Below, in pieces: positions 8,392-17,350 of a DNA stretch of 64,000 nt. The position numbers were made by a program, and so were the translations under genes. Below the pieces are notes generated by a model. It had not been told where the DNA came from. It made no database searches and was given only the letters and a program-made list of their open reading frames with translations. The DNA is from Rikenellaceae bacterium (GTDB lineage: Bacteria; Bacteroidota; Bacteroidia; Bacteroidales; Rikenellaceae), in assembly GCA_015059785.1 (NCBI GenBank), contig SUZS01000004.1:1-64000 (forward strand), read 5' to 3'. Position 1 is the stretch's first letter, and each line of letters opens with the position of its first letter.

Positions 8392-10239
8392 TTACTCAAC
8401 AGTCACAGACTTGGCAAGGTTGCGTGGCTGGTCCACATTTCTACCCTTGTTTACAGCAATGTAGTAGGCAAGGAGCTGAAGTGGAATAGCTGTAAGCAGC
8501 GGAGTGAGGCACTCTGAAATCTCTGGCACCTCAATAACATAGTCGGCCATATCGCGAACAATAGTATCGCCCTCGGTAACAATAGCTACAACCTTTCCGC
8601 CACGAGCCTTAACCTGCTGGATGTTGTTCACAGTCTTGTCGTATACATTGTCCTTAATGGCGATAACCACTGACGGCATATCGTTGTCAATAAGGGCGAT
8701 AGTTCCGTGCTTCATCTCAGCTGCAGGGTAACCCTCTGCGTGGATATACGAAATCTCCTTGAGCTTAAGCGCACCCTCAAGCGCAGATGGGTAGTTATAT
8801 CCGCGACCTAAGTAGAGGAAGTTGTGCGCGTAAGTGAATATTTTTGCAAGATCCTCAATCGTCTCGCTCTGGTTAAGGATTTCCTGAATAAGGGTCGGGA
8901 TGCGACGAATATCGTTAGCAACTGTTGAGAGTGTCTGCTGGTCTACAATGCCCTTCATCTGACCAATGAGCAGAGACATCATTGCAAGAACTGTCACCTG
9001 GCCGGTAAATGCCTTTGTAGATGCAACGCCAATCTCTGGGCCAACATGGATATAGCAACCGGAGTGTGTTGCGCGCGGGATTGATGAGCCGATAACATTG
9101 CAAATGCCGAATACAAATGCTCCGTTAGCCTTTGCAAGCTCAAGAGCAGCAAGGGTGTCGGCAGTCTCTCCAGACTGAGAAAGGGCAATAAGAATATCAT
9201 TCTCTCCGACTACTGGATTGCTGTAGCGGAACTCACTTGCATACTCTACAACAACAGGTATGCGGCAGTAGTCCTCAAACAGATGCTTACCGATAAGGGC
9301 TGCGTGCCAAGATGTTCCGCAGGCAACAATAATTATGCGGTTAGCATTGAGGAAACGCTCTTTGTTTTCAATAACACCAGAGAGGGTAATAGTCTGACCA
9401 TCAGCGGAAATGCGGCCACTGATGCAGTCGGCAAGCGTGCGAGGCTGCTCAAAAATCTCCTTGAGCATAAAGTGTGGGTAGCCGCCCTTCTCAAGCTGCT
9501 CAATAGACATCTGAAGCTCGGTAATCTCAATCTTGCTGCTCTCTGTGCTCTTTGCGTCGTAGACCTTAAGCTCCTCTCCGCGCTCAATTACTGCAATCTC
9601 GCCATCGTTAAGGTAGACAACCTTGTTTGTGTACTCAATAATTGGCGTAGCGTCAGAGGCGAGGAAATACTCGCCTTCGCCAATGCCGATAACCAGCGGT
9701 GAAGACTGCCTTGCAGCGATAATCTGATTTGGATTCTCGCTGTCCACTACGGCTATGGCATATGCACCGACAATCTTCTTTGTAGCTTCTGTAACGGCCT
9801 CAAACAGAGTACAGTTGTTCTTCTTCATAATGTACTCAATAAGCTGTACGGCAACCTCTGTATCTGTCTGACTTACAAATGTATATCCGTGCTCTGAAAG
9901 AGCTTGCTTGAGTACCGTATAGTTCTCAATAGTGCCATTGTGCACCATTGCAATTCTACCAGACTGAGAGTAGTGAGGATGGGCGTTTGTGTCGTTTGGC
10001 TCGCCGTGTGTCGCCCAGCGGGTGTGCGCAATGCCGATGCTTCCGCTCAAGTCCTTGCTCGCCGCAAAGTGCTCCAACGCCTCAACCTTTCCCTTTGACT
10101 TATATATGTTTAACTCGCCAGTGTCTGCAATCATTGCCACACCTGACGAGTCATAACCTCTGTACTCCAATCTGTGTAATCCCTGAATTAAAACATCGTA
10201 GGCTCTCCTTTGGCCTATATATCCAACAATTCCGCACAT
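8392..10239 (-). CDS. glmS: Glutamine--fructose-6-phosphate aminotransferase
   Basis: This cytosolic enzyme makes glucosamine-6-phosphate for peptidoglycan and LPS. The 615-residue protein begins MCGIVGYIGQR, so Cys2 is the N-terminal glutaminase nucleophile. The HRLEYRGYDSSG segment and two SIS domains follow (LIALSQSGETADT; GRGYNYPSALEGALKLKE). The C-terminus ends NLAKSVTVE as is usual. No glmS-ribozyme-like leader is evident; the leader is only about 40 bases. Confidence 0.97.
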   Translation of the reverse strand: MCGIVGYIGQRRAYDVLIQGLHRLEYRGYDSSGVAMIADTGELNIYKSKGKVEALEHFAASKDLSGSIGIAHTRWATHGEPNDTNAHPHYSQSGRIAMVHNGTIENYTVLKQALSEHGYTFVSQTDTEVAVQLIEYIMKKNNCTLFEAVTEATKKIVGAYAIAVVDSENPNQIIAARQSSPLVIGIGEGEYFLASDATPIIEYTNKVVYLNDGEIAVIERGEELKVYDAKSTESSKIEITELQMSIEQLEKGGYPHFMLKEIFEQPRTLADCISGRISADGQTITLSGVIENKERFLNANRIIIVACGTSWHAALIGKHLFEDYCRIPVVVEYASEFRYSNPVVGENDILIALSQSGETADTLAALELAKANGAFVFGICNVIGSSIPRATHSGCYIHVGPEIGVASTKAFTGQVTVLAMMSLLIGQMKGIVDQQTLSTVANDIRRIPTLIQEILNQSETIEDLAKIFTYAHNFLYLGRGYNYPSALEGALKLKEISYIHAEGYPAAEMKHGTIALIDNDMPSVVIAIKDNVYDKTVNNIQQVKARGGKVVAIVTEGDTIVRDMADYVIEVPEISECLTPLLTAIPLQLLAYYIAVNKGRNVDQPRNLAKSVTVE

Positions 10240-10279
10240 AATATATTTTTTTTCAGTTAAATGCTATTATTAATCCTGG

Positions 10280-10311
10280 CAAAGATACGCGATTTTTTCT
10301 ATAAAACCAAA
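10280..10311 (-). promoter_or_regulatory. Bacteroidetes promoter of glmS
   Basis: On the minus strand TTTG is followed by 20 bases and then TATCTTTG, an exact match to the Bacteroidetes -33/-7 consensus. The glmS start codon is about 40 bases downstream. Confidence 0.8.
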
Positions 10312-10479
10312 TATGCTATTTATTGTATAAATACCCGATTTACAATCTGAATATTTAGTTGTAAATCTGAAATATCTATGCGATTGTGTGGGTGGATTTT
10401 AAGGGGTTTAGGGTTGGTTAATAAGTAATTTTTGGATTGGTTAATGGTGTCCTGCGCGGTTTTTTTGCAAGGTTTTTTT

Positions 10480-10837
10480 GGATTGGCTACTACGCAGGTA
10501 ATTGCTGTTTGGTGCTGGTAGATAATCTGCGAAGTAGGGCGTTCTGCGTAGCAAAGTGGTAAGTATCCTCCGCTGTTTTTGCAAGGATAATGGATTGGCT
10601 ACTACGCAGGTAAATTGCTGTTTGGTGTTGGTAGATAATCTGCGAAGCAGGGTGTTCTGCGTAGCAAAGTGGTAAGTATCCTCCGCTGTTTTTTGCAAGG
10701 TTGTTTGGATTGGCTACTACGCAGGAAAAACTTGTGTTTGGTTTTGGTAGATAATCTGCGAAGCAGGGTGTTCTGCGTAGCAAAGCCCCCTTTACAGAAA
10801 GGGGGTTTGGGGGATAGGTAACACACTTATCCTCCGC
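10480..10837. repeat. Three tandem 112-115 bp repeat units
   Basis: Units start at 10480, 10592 and 10707, each opening GGATTGGCTACTACGCAGG and carrying GTAGATAATCTGCGAAG and TTCTGCGTAGCAAAG. Within a unit CTACGCAG and CTGCGTAG form an 8-bp inverted pair. Units one and two end with AGTATCCTCCGC, the same 12 bases as the 3' end of the adjacent tRNA-Ser gene, but on the opposite strand. The third unit diverges into a palindromic CCCCCTTTACAGAAAGGGGG before TATCCTCCGC. ORFs in the track here are translations of the repeat. The rest of 10312-10480 shows nothing recognisable. Confidence 0.85.
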
Positions 10838-10848
10838 AGACAACAAAT

Positions 10849-10873
10849 AAGGCTGATGAGCATTCATCAGCCT
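10849..10873 (-). terminator. Hairpin terminator after tRNA-Ser
   Basis: An 11-bp stem (AAGGCTGATGA / TCATCAGCCTT) with a 4-base loop follows the tRNA on the minus strand and is trailed by ATTTGTT. It is nested inside a longer inverted repeat (TATCCTCCGCAGACAA at 10828-10843 and its complement at 10873-10888) that includes the tRNA 3' end. Confidence 0.7.
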
Positions 10874-10879
10874 TGTCTG

Positions 10880-10966
10880 CGGAGGATACTGGATTCGAAC
10901 CAGTGGATACCTTACGATATCGGCAGTTTAGCAAACTGCTGGTTTAAGCCACTCACCCAACCCTCC
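10880..10966 (-). tRNA. tRNA-Ser (anticodon GCU)
   Basis: The minus strand folds as a class II tRNA. The acceptor GGAGGGT pairs with ATCCTCC, followed by discriminator G. The anticodon stem-loop CAGTTTGCTAAACTG carries GCT, a long variable arm follows, and the T arm contains GGTTCGAATCC. The length is 87 nt and CCA is not encoded. It has its own promoter upstream and a hairpin downstream. Confidence 0.95.
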
Positions 10967-10998
10967 TTTAGTATGTCTGACCTTTCGGTTTCGGATTG

Positions 10999-11029
10999 CA
11001 AAAGTAGACAATTTTTCTTAATCTGCAAA
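10999..11029 (-). promoter_or_regulatory. Bacteroidetes promoter of tRNA-Ser
   Basis: On the minus strand TTTG, 19 bases, then TACTTTTG fits the -33/-7 consensus and lies about 33 bases upstream of the tRNA 5' end. Confidence 0.75.
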
Positions 11030-11110
11030 ATTATTTCCAACTTTTTTTGAAAAAGTTACTATTTGTGCGATTTATACCTCTTTATATATGGATTGTTGGA
11101 GAAAAATTTG

Positions 11111-11118
11111 TATCTTTG
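11111..11118 (+). promoter_or_regulatory. -7 promoter element of the suf operon
   Basis: TATCTTTG lies 7 bases before the sufB ATG, implying a very short leader. A TTG at 11093 is a little closer than usual for a -33 element, so only the -7 box is convincing. Confidence 0.55.
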
Positions 11119-11125
11119 CGCGATT

Positions 11126-12574
11126 ATGAATAAGAATAGTGAACAAGATATTTTACAGAGTCTTGAGAGTCGTGAATATCAGTATGGTTTTACCTCTGAT
11201 ATTGAGACTCACGACTTCCCTGCGGGGTTAAACGAGGAGATTATCCGCGCAATCTCGGCTCGCAAGCAGGAGCCGGAGTGGATGACTGACTATCGTCTCA
11301 AGGCCTTTGCCCATTGGCAGACAATGTCTCTGCCGCAGTGGGCGCACCTTAATATTCCACCGATAGATTTTCAGAAGATTATCTACTACGCAGAGCCGAA
11401 GGTTCGTAAGCCTCTGAACTCTATGGATGAGGTTGACCCCGAACTTAAGCGCACCTTTGACAAGCTCGGTATTCCGCTTGAGGAGCAGATGGCTCTGGCT
11501 GGTGTGGCTGTAGATGCGGTGCTTGACTCTACATCTGTTAAGACAACCTTCCGCGAGACGCTTGCTCAGAAGGGTATTATCTTCTGCTCTATGTCGGAGG
11601 CGCTGAGGGACTATCCAGACCTTGTGCGTAAGTACTTAGGCTCGGTGGTAAGTTATGCCGATAACTTCTATGCGGCACTAAATGCGGCGGTTTTCTCGGA
11701 TGGCTCCTTCTGCTATATCCCCAAGGGTGTTCGTTGCCCTATGGAGTTATCAACATACTTCCGCATAAATGCACGCGGCACAGGTCAGTTTGAGCGTACG
11801 CTGATTGTTGCCGATGAGGGCTCGTATGTGAGTTACCTTGAGGGTTGTACCGCTCCGCAGCGCGATGAGAATCAGCTTCATGCAGCGGTTGTGGAGATCG
11901 TTGTTGAAAGAGATGCGGAGGTTAAGTACTCTACGGTGCAGAACTGGTATCCGGGCGATAAGGAGGGTCGCGGAGGTGTATATAACTTTGTGACTAAGCG
12001 CGGTATCTGTCACGAAAATGCGCGTCTGTCGTGGACGCAGGTGGAGACTGGCTCGGCGATAACTTGGAAATATCCGAGCTGTGTGCTTGCGGGCGATAAC
12101 TCGGTGGGCGAATTCTACTCTGTGGCGATGACAAATAACTATCAGCAGGCCGATACGGGAACAAAGATGATACATCTGGGGCGAAATACCCGCTCTCGTA
12201 TTGTCTCAAAGGGCATTAGCGCAGGGCGAAGCGAGAACTCATATCGCGGACTTGTCAAGATTGCACCGAAGGCGGAAAATGCGCGTAACTACTCGCAGTG
12301 TGACTCGTTACTTATCGGCGATAAGTGTGGCGCACACACCTTCCCGCATATAGATTGCCGTAACCGCACGGCGATGCTTGAGCACGAGGCTACAACATCC
12401 AAGATATCGGAGGAGCAGCTCTTCTACTGCAATCAGCGCGGTATATCTACGGAGGATGCGGTAGGTCTTATCGTGAATGGATATGCCCGCGAGGTGCTTG
12501 CAAAGCTGCCTATGGAGTTTGCCGTTGAGGCGCAGAAACTATTAGCTATAAGCCTTGAGGGCAGCGTGGGGTAG
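11126..12574 (+). CDS. sufB: Fe-S cluster assembly scaffold SufB
   Basis: SufB is the main scaffold subunit of the SufBC2D complex that builds iron-sulfur clusters. The 482-residue protein has the family's segments: the [15 protein letters not shown] region, the YLEGCTAP region and the C-terminal [20 protein letters not shown] and [11 protein letters not shown] stretches. ATG 11126 ([10 protein letters not shown]) is chosen instead of the track start at 11063 because it follows the -7 box directly and gives the normal N-terminus. It heads sufB-sufC-sufD-sufS. Confidence 0.96.
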   Translation: MNKNSEQDILQSLESREYQYGFTSDIETHDFPAGLNEEIIRAISARKQEPEWMTDYRLKAFAHWQTMSLPQWAHLNIPPIDFQKIIYYAEPKVRKPLNSMDEVDPELKRTFDKLGIPLEEQMALAGVAVDAVLDSTSVKTTFRETLAQKGIIFCSMSEALRDYPDLVRKYLGSVVSYADNFYAALNAAVFSDGSFCYIPKGVRCPMELSTYFRINARGTGQFERTLIVADEGSYVSYLEGCTAPQRDENQLHAAVVEIVVERDAEVKYSTVQNWYPGDKEGRGGVYNFVTKRGICHENARLSWTQVETGSAITWKYPSCVLAGDNSVGEFYSVAMTNNYQQADTGTKMIHLGRNTRSRIVSKGISAGRSENSYRGLVKIAPKAENARNYSQCDSLLIGDKCGAHTFPHIDCRNRTAMLEHEATTSKISEEQLFYCNQRGISTEDAVGLIVNGYAREVLAKLPMEFAVEAQKLLAISLEGSVG

Positions 12575-12576
12575 CG

Positions 12577-12731
12577 AGCTATTAGCCATTAGCTATTAGC
12601 TATTAGCTATTAGCCTTGTATAGGTGTCGGTAAACCGACAGATATATAAAGGGCGCTAATAAGAAAGAAATTTGAATGTTAAAAATGGTTGCCGGAAGCC
12701 AAAGGCCAACGGCCAATAGCCAAAAGCTAAA
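12577..12731. repeat. Heptanucleotide repeats and a small hairpin between sufB and sufC
   Basis: The sufB-sufC gap holds about six imperfect copies of the 7-mer TAGCTAT (12580-12616), a 7-bp hairpin TGTCGGT/ACCGACA (12625-12640), and then five 7-mers ending in GCCA/GCTA (about 12699-12731, GAAGCCA AAGGCCA ACGGCCA ATAGCCA AAAGCTA). The second array runs to within two bases of the sufC start. The track ORF start at 12676 is an artefact of this repeat. No gene is seen in it. Confidence 0.75.
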
Positions 12732-12732
12732 T

Positions 12733-13485
12733 ATGTTAAAGATAGAGAATTTACACGCCACAGTGGGCGATAAAGAGATACTTCGAGGGATAAACCTTGA
12801 GGTTAAGGCGGGAGAGGTCCACGCCATAATGGGACCTAACGGCTCGGGAAAGAGTACTCTTGCATCGGTGCTTGCGGGAAATGAGAAGTTTACCGTAACA
12901 GAGGGTCAAGTGACCTTTATGGGCTCAAATCTTCTTGAGGTGCCTATTGAGCAGCGCGCCCGTATGGGTCTTTTCCTTGGTTTTCAGTATCCTGTTGAGA
13001 TTCCAGGAGTTACGATGGCAAACTTTATGAAGATTGCCGTTAATGAGAAGCGTAAGTATGAGGGTCTTGAGCCGCTCACTGCATCGGAGTTTTTGAAGCT
13101 TATGCGCGAGAAGAGTGCTATCGTAGAGCTTGATAGTAAACTTACTGCGCGTGCTGTGAACGAGGGATTTTCTGGTGGAGAGAAGAAGAAGAACGAGATT
13201 TTCCAGATGGCTATGCTTGAGCCGAAGCTTGCTATTCTTGATGAGACCGACTCGGGCCTTGATATTGACGCGCTGCGCATTGTAGCTACGGGAGTTACAC
13301 GACTTAAGAGTCCAGAGAATGCGACAGTAGTTATTACCCACTACCAGCGACTGCTTGACTACATTGTGCCAGACTATGTCCATGTGCTTTATAAGGGTAG
13401 AATTATCTACTCGGGCGATAAGAGCCTTGCACTCAAGCTTGAGAAGGAGGGTTACGATTGGCTTATAAACGATTACCGAGAGTAG
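12733..13485 (+). CDS. sufC: Fe-S assembly ATPase SufC
   Basis: SufC is the ABC-type ATPase that drives SufB-SufD rearrangement during cluster assembly. The 250-residue protein has Walker A GPNGSGKST, the signature GFSGGEKKKNE and Walker B AILDETDSGLD, then a switch histidine in VVITHYQR. ATG 12733 (MLKIENLHATVGDKEI) gives the standard SufC N-terminus; the track's longer start reads through repeat sequence. It is followed by sufD after one base. Confidence 0.96.
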   Translation: MLKIENLHATVGDKEILRGINLEVKAGEVHAIMGPNGSGKSTLASVLAGNEKFTVTEGQVTFMGSNLLEVPIEQRARMGLFLGFQYPVEIPGVTMANFMKIAVNEKRKYEGLEPLTASEFLKLMREKSAIVELDSKLTARAVNEGFSGGEKKKNEIFQMAMLEPKLAILDETDSGLDIDALRIVATGVTRLKSPENATVVITHYQRLLDYIVPDYVHVLYKGRIIYSGDKSLALKLEKEGYDWLINDYRE

Positions 13486-13486
13486 T

Positions 13487-14308
13487 ATGACCATTGCTGA
13501 GTATATATCTTCGGGAACTTTTACACCTTTTAAGGGTGGTGTGGTTGAGTGCAATACTGAGTGCTCAACGCCACTGCTATTGCTTAACCCCAAACACATG
13601 GAGATTGCGGTGGCTAAGGGTGTTAAGGCACACCTTATTCTTCTCTGCACAGAGTCTGTAACTGCCTCTGTTGAGGTTAAGTTGGCAGAAGAGGCGGAGC
13701 TGGATATGGTGGAGCTATACCTTAAGGATAGCCATGTGGCAATCTCTGTGCACCAGAGCGAAAATTCACAACTGCGTAGCTTCTCGGCATTGCTGAGTAG
13801 TAGTAATGTAGGCTACACATACTCTCTTGAGGGTGCTGGGGCAAGCAATAGTCTTAGCTGTCTATATATTGCTACGGGTAGCGACCACGCGACAGTGAAC
13901 CTCAATACACGCCATAATGTTGGTCAGTGCACAAGCCGCTCGCTTATTAAGGGTATTGCTGCAGGAAGGGCTACGGGAGAGTTTCGCGGACTGGTCTATG
14001 TTGCACCAGATGCACAGCAGACCGATGCACAGCAGCAGAATCGTAATATAGAGCTTGACAATGCTCATATTGTCGCTCTGCCACAGCTTGAGATTTATGC
14101 TGATGATGTGCGCTGTTCACACGGCTCTACGGTGGGCTATGAGGATAAGGATGCGCTCTTCTATATGCGCCAGAGAGGTATTGACGAGGCTACGGCTCGT
14201 AGACTACAGATAGAGGGCTTTGTGCAGGATGTTGTAATGCACTGCTCACTGGAGCCAGTATGCTCTCTTGTGCACGATGCTGTAAGTGAAAGACTAACAA
14301 CCATTTAA
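13487..14308 (+). CDS. sufD: Fe-S assembly protein SufD (short form)
   Basis: SufD is a SufB paralogue and partner in the SufBC2D scaffold. The 273-residue protein keeps the C-terminal SufB/SufD beta-helix core, with SRSLIKGIAAGRATGEFRGLVYV, the HNVGQ segment, and CSHGSTVGYEDKDALFYMRQRGI near the end. It is much shorter than E. coli SufD because the N-terminal helical region is reduced. It sits tightly between sufC and sufS. Confidence 0.92.
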   Translation: MTIAEYISSGTFTPFKGGVVECNTECSTPLLLLNPKHMEIAVAKGVKAHLILLCTESVTASVEVKLAEEAELDMVELYLKDSHVAISVHQSENSQLRSFSALLSSSNVGYTYSLEGAGASNSLSCLYIATGSDHATVNLNTRHNVGQCTSRSLIKGIAAGRATGEFRGLVYVAPDAQQTDAQQQNRNIELDNAHIVALPQLEIYADDVRCSHGSTVGYEDKDALFYMRQRGIDEATARRLQIEGFVQDVVMHCSLEPVCSLVHDAVSERLTTI

Positions 14309-14310
14309 CT

Positions 14311-15531
14311 ATGGATACTGAGAGACTTGTAGAGGAATTTCGCAGTAACTTTCCTATTCTGCAGAGTAGTGTCTACCGTAAGCCACTTGTATATCTTGAT
14401 AGCGCTGCTACGGCACAGAAGCCACTGCAGGTGCTGGAGTACGAAAAGAGCCTCTATACTACATACAACGCTAATATTCACCGCGGGGTACACTACCTTT
14501 CGGACCAGATGACATCTATCTATGAGCAGGCGCGAAAGAGAGTCGCACGGTTTATAGGTGCTAAGGAGGAGGCGGAGGTTATCTTTACGGCTGGTGCTAC
14601 TGCTTCGCTCAACCTTGTGGCATATAGTTGGTCAGAGGCGTTCCTTCGTGCGGGCGATGTGGTGCTTGTTAGCCAAATGGAACACCACTCCAATATCGTG
14701 CCTTGGCAGCTTGCGGCAGCGCGCCGAGGAGCTGTTGTGCGTGCTATACCTATTACCGATAGTGGTGAGATAGATATGGCGTGCTACGAGCGTATGCTGC
14801 AGTATGGCGTTAAGATGGTAGCTATCACTCAGGCCTCTAATACTTTAGGTACTCGCCCAGACCTTAAGGCAATGATTGCTCTTGCGCATCGTCATGGTGC
14901 TGTGGTTACTGTAGACGGCTGTCAGGGGGTTGTTCATGGTGGGGTAGATGTAGTGGATTTGGACTGCGACTTCTACGCCTTCTCGGGTCATAAACTCTAT
15001 GCTCCTACGGGTATTGGTGTGCTATATGGAAAGAGGGAACTGCTGGATGCTATGCCTCCATATATGGGTGGCGGAGATATGGTTGATAAGGTCACTTTTG
15101 AGGGTACTACATACGCTCCACTGCCACTGAAGTTTGAGGCTGGTACGGCGAACTTTGTCGGTGCTGCAACGCTTGCTAAGGCTATTGACTTCTTGGCAGG
15201 GTATAGCGACCTGATTGAGTATGAGGATACTCTGCTGCGCTATGCTACAGAGAGACTGCAGAGCATTGAGGGGCTGAAGATTTACGGAGTGGCGGAGAAT
15301 AAGACTCCTATAGTATGCTTTAATGTTGAGGGGTGCAACCACTACGATATAGGTATGATACTGGATAAGATGGGCATCGCCATTCGTACAGGTCACCACT
15401 GCGCAGAGCCAGTTATGGATAGATTCTCTGTTACGGGAATGTGCCGCGCATCGTTTGCAATGTATAATACAAAGTCCGAGATTGACGCACTTGTCAGTGG
15501 CGTTGATAGGGCGGTTAAAATGTTAAGATAA
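14311..15531 (+). CDS. sufS: Cysteine desulfurase SufS
   Basis: SufS is a PLP enzyme that takes sulfur from cysteine as an enzyme persulfide for cluster assembly. The 406-residue protein begins with the family's FPIL...YLDSAATAQKP. The PLP lysine lies in FSGHKLYAPTGIGVLYG and the persulfide cysteine in RTGHHCAEPVM. It follows sufD by 2 bases. No SufE or SufU partner is seen in the window. Confidence 0.96.
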   Translation: MDTERLVEEFRSNFPILQSSVYRKPLVYLDSAATAQKPLQVLEYEKSLYTTYNANIHRGVHYLSDQMTSIYEQARKRVARFIGAKEEAEVIFTAGATASLNLVAYSWSEAFLRAGDVVLVSQMEHHSNIVPWQLAAARRGAVVRAIPITDSGEIDMACYERMLQYGVKMVAITQASNTLGTRPDLKAMIALAHRHGAVVTVDGCQGVVHGGVDVVDLDCDFYAFSGHKLYAPTGIGVLYGKRELLDAMPPYMGGGDMVDKVTFEGTTYAPLPLKFEAGTANFVGAATLAKAIDFLAGYSDLIEYEDTLLRYATERLQSIEGLKIYGVAENKTPIVCFNVEGCNHYDIGMILDKMGIAIRTGHHCAEPVMDRFSVTGMCRASFAMYNTKSEIDALVSGVDRAVKMLR

Positions 15532-15534
15532 GAT

Positions 15535-16230
15535 ATGTTTATTGTTCTGGAGGGTTTAGACGGCGCTGGCAAGAGTACGCAGATTAAGCAGCTGCGCGCA
15601 TTGCTTCAGGAGCGAGGTATAGAGAGCTGCTATGTTCACTTTCCGCGCTTTGAGGCTCCAGTTTATGGAGAACTTATCGCCCGCTTTTTGCGTGGCGAGC
15701 TGGGTAGTGTTGAGAGTGTTGACCCCTATATTGTTGCACTGCTTTTTGCCGGCGATAGGGCAGATATGGCTGCGCAGATTCGCCAGTGGCAGGCCGAGGG
15801 TAAGGTTGTTATTGTAGACCGCTATGTATACTCAAATATCGGATATCAGTGCGCCAAGATTGCCGATACGCAGGGGCAGCAGCGTCTTAAGGAGTGGATT
15901 CTTCAGACCGAGTATGGGTACTATAACATCCCGCGTCCAGACCTCTCTATCTTCCTTGATGTGCCATTTTCGTTTACCGCTAAGTCCCTTACAGAGCAGC
16001 GTACGGGTGACGATAGAGCATATCTAAATGGGCAGAGCGATATCCACGAGTCGTCACTTGACCTTCAGCAGCAAGTGCGCCGAGTATACCTTGAGGCGGC
16101 AGAGACAGATGATACACTGAAGGTTGTCGATTGTAGCAATTGTGAGGGTGGTATGGATAGCCCAGAGGGTATCTTTGCCCGTATTGAGGCGCTTGTTTTA
16201 CCTCTTCTAAATCGTGCTGAAAATGAGTAG
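15535..16230 (+). CDS. tmk: Thymidylate kinase
   Basis: This P-loop kinase phosphorylates dTMP to dTDP. The 231-residue protein begins MFIVLEGLDGAGKSTQI (Walker A at about 7-14). It contains the VDRYVYSNIGYQ segment matching the DR(Y/W) motif, and a lid-like TEQRTGDDRAYL region. It starts 3 bases after sufS, so it probably shares the suf transcript, and overlaps the start of the next gene by 8 bases. Confidence 0.9.
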   Translation: MFIVLEGLDGAGKSTQIKQLRALLQERGIESCYVHFPRFEAPVYGELIARFLRGELGSVESVDPYIVALLFAGDRADMAAQIRQWQAEGKVVIVDRYVYSNIGYQCAKIADTQGQQRLKEWILQTEYGYYNIPRPDLSIFLDVPFSFTAKSLTEQRTGDDRAYLNGQSDIHESSLDLQQQVRRVYLEAAETDDTLKVVDCSNCEGGMDSPEGIFARIEALVLPLLNRAENE

Positions 16231-17344
16231 TGTAACATTAAGAAATCGTCGTGCCTTTCGTATGCTGACTCACTTCTGTAGAGTCATTGTCGCCCTGACC
16301 TTTGTCTTCAGTGGCGCAGTGAAGGCTATTGACCCGTGGGGTACGGCTCTTAATGTGAATAACTACCTTGTAACATATGGTCTTGAGTGGTTTGAGCCAC
16401 TTGTGATGGCCTTCTCTATATGGCTCTGCGGTGCGGAGCTGATGATGGGATGTATGCTGCTTTTTAAGGTAAGAATTAGGATGTGTTCTACCTTTGCAAG
16501 TGTCTCTATGGTATTTTTTACTGTGCTGACATTTCTCAGTGCTACATTTATCCCTGTTGAGGATTGCGGATGCTTTGGCGAGGTTATAAAACTATCGCCT
16601 ATGCAGACATTTATAAAAAATCTTGTGCTGCTGCCGATGATACTTATTGTCTGGTGGCGCTACCGCCCAGATAGGATGTTTGCCTTCTCGCGCCTTGAGT
16701 TTGGTATGGCATGCTTCTTCTTCCTTTTCAGTATGGGCGTGGGTACATACTGCTACCTGCACCTGCCGCCAGTAGACCTTCTTCCATATCGTGAGGGTAC
16801 AAATATCGCGCAGGCTATGGACGAGGCTCGCAACCGACAGCTTGATAGCGAAGTGGTGCTTGTCTATCGTAACCGCCGTACGGGTAAGCTGCGTGAGTTC
16901 TCGCTGGATGATAAGGCGTGGCATAATGAGAAGCGTTGGGAGTGGGTAGAGACCCGCGTGTCTGACGATGTGGCTGATAGTGTTGAGCCGATGATTCTGG
17001 AGTTCTATATTGCCGATGAGCAGGGGGAAGTTACTGATAGCCTGCTTAATATCAAGGGCAACCTATATATGATATGTGTAACAGATCGCGATAAGGTCTC
17101 TAAACGGTGCGAAGAGCGCCTTGCCAAGGTCGTAGGACAAGCTGCAGCGGAGCAGGCAGCCGTTGTCTGCCTCACACCGCAGCCAATCACTCGCCCTACA
17201 TACCATTCGTTTGCCGGCAGTGAGACAGTCCGCTGTTATAACATCGATTCCAAGACTATGAAGACTATGCTTCGCGCGAATACGGGCATTGTTGTTCTCA
17301 CTGACGGCATAGTGACCAGAAAGGCTAACTGCCGCGATATATAA
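16223..17344 (+). CDS. DoxX-like membrane protein of the BT_3928 type
   Basis: This 373-residue protein has four hydrophobic segments in the first 165 residues with FSGAVKAIDPWGTA and an EDCGCFGE motif. That pattern is typical of the DoxX/MauE-like Bacteroidetes family (BT_3928 type). A soluble C-terminal half follows with no named domain. MauE-like proteins are linked to thiol or quinone redox chemistry, but the role here is unknown. ATG 16223 is chosen because ATGAGTAG overlaps the tmk stop, giving translational coupling. Confidence 0.75.
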   Translation: MSSVTLRNRRAFRMLTHFCRVIVALTFVFSGAVKAIDPWGTALNVNNYLVTYGLEWFEPLVMAFSIWLCGAELMMGCMLLFKVRIRMCSTFASVSMVFFTVLTFLSATFIPVEDCGCFGEVIKLSPMQTFIKNLVLLPMILIVWWRYRPDRMFAFSRLEFGMACFFFLFSMGVGTYCYLHLPPVDLLPYREGTNIAQAMDEARNRQLDSEVVLVYRNRRTGKLREFSLDDKAWHNEKRWEWVETRVSDDVADSVEPMILEFYIADEQGEVTDSLLNIKGNLYMICVTDRDKVSKRCEERLAKVVGQAAAEQAAVVCLTPQPITRPTYHSFAGSETVRCYNIDSKTMKTMLRANTGIVVLTDGIVTRKANCRDI

Positions 17345-17350
17345 TACACT

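Noticed and set aside
10240-10311. glmS ribozyme
   Set aside because: The leader is about 40 bases and lacks the conserved ribozyme core; ribozyme-type control is not seen in this lineage.
10480-10837. CRISPR array
   Set aside because: The repeat unit is 112-115 bp without short identical repeats and unique spacers, and no cas genes are present.
10441-10867. Three minus-strand ORFs of 74-125 aa in the repeat region
   Set aside because: They share the same repeated residues (RRTPCFADYL, LRSSQS) because they translate the tandem DNA repeat in different frames; no start signals or family match.
12925-13650. 241-aa minus ORF opposite sufC/sufD
   Set aside because: Antisense shadow of two conserved genes and no recognisable product.
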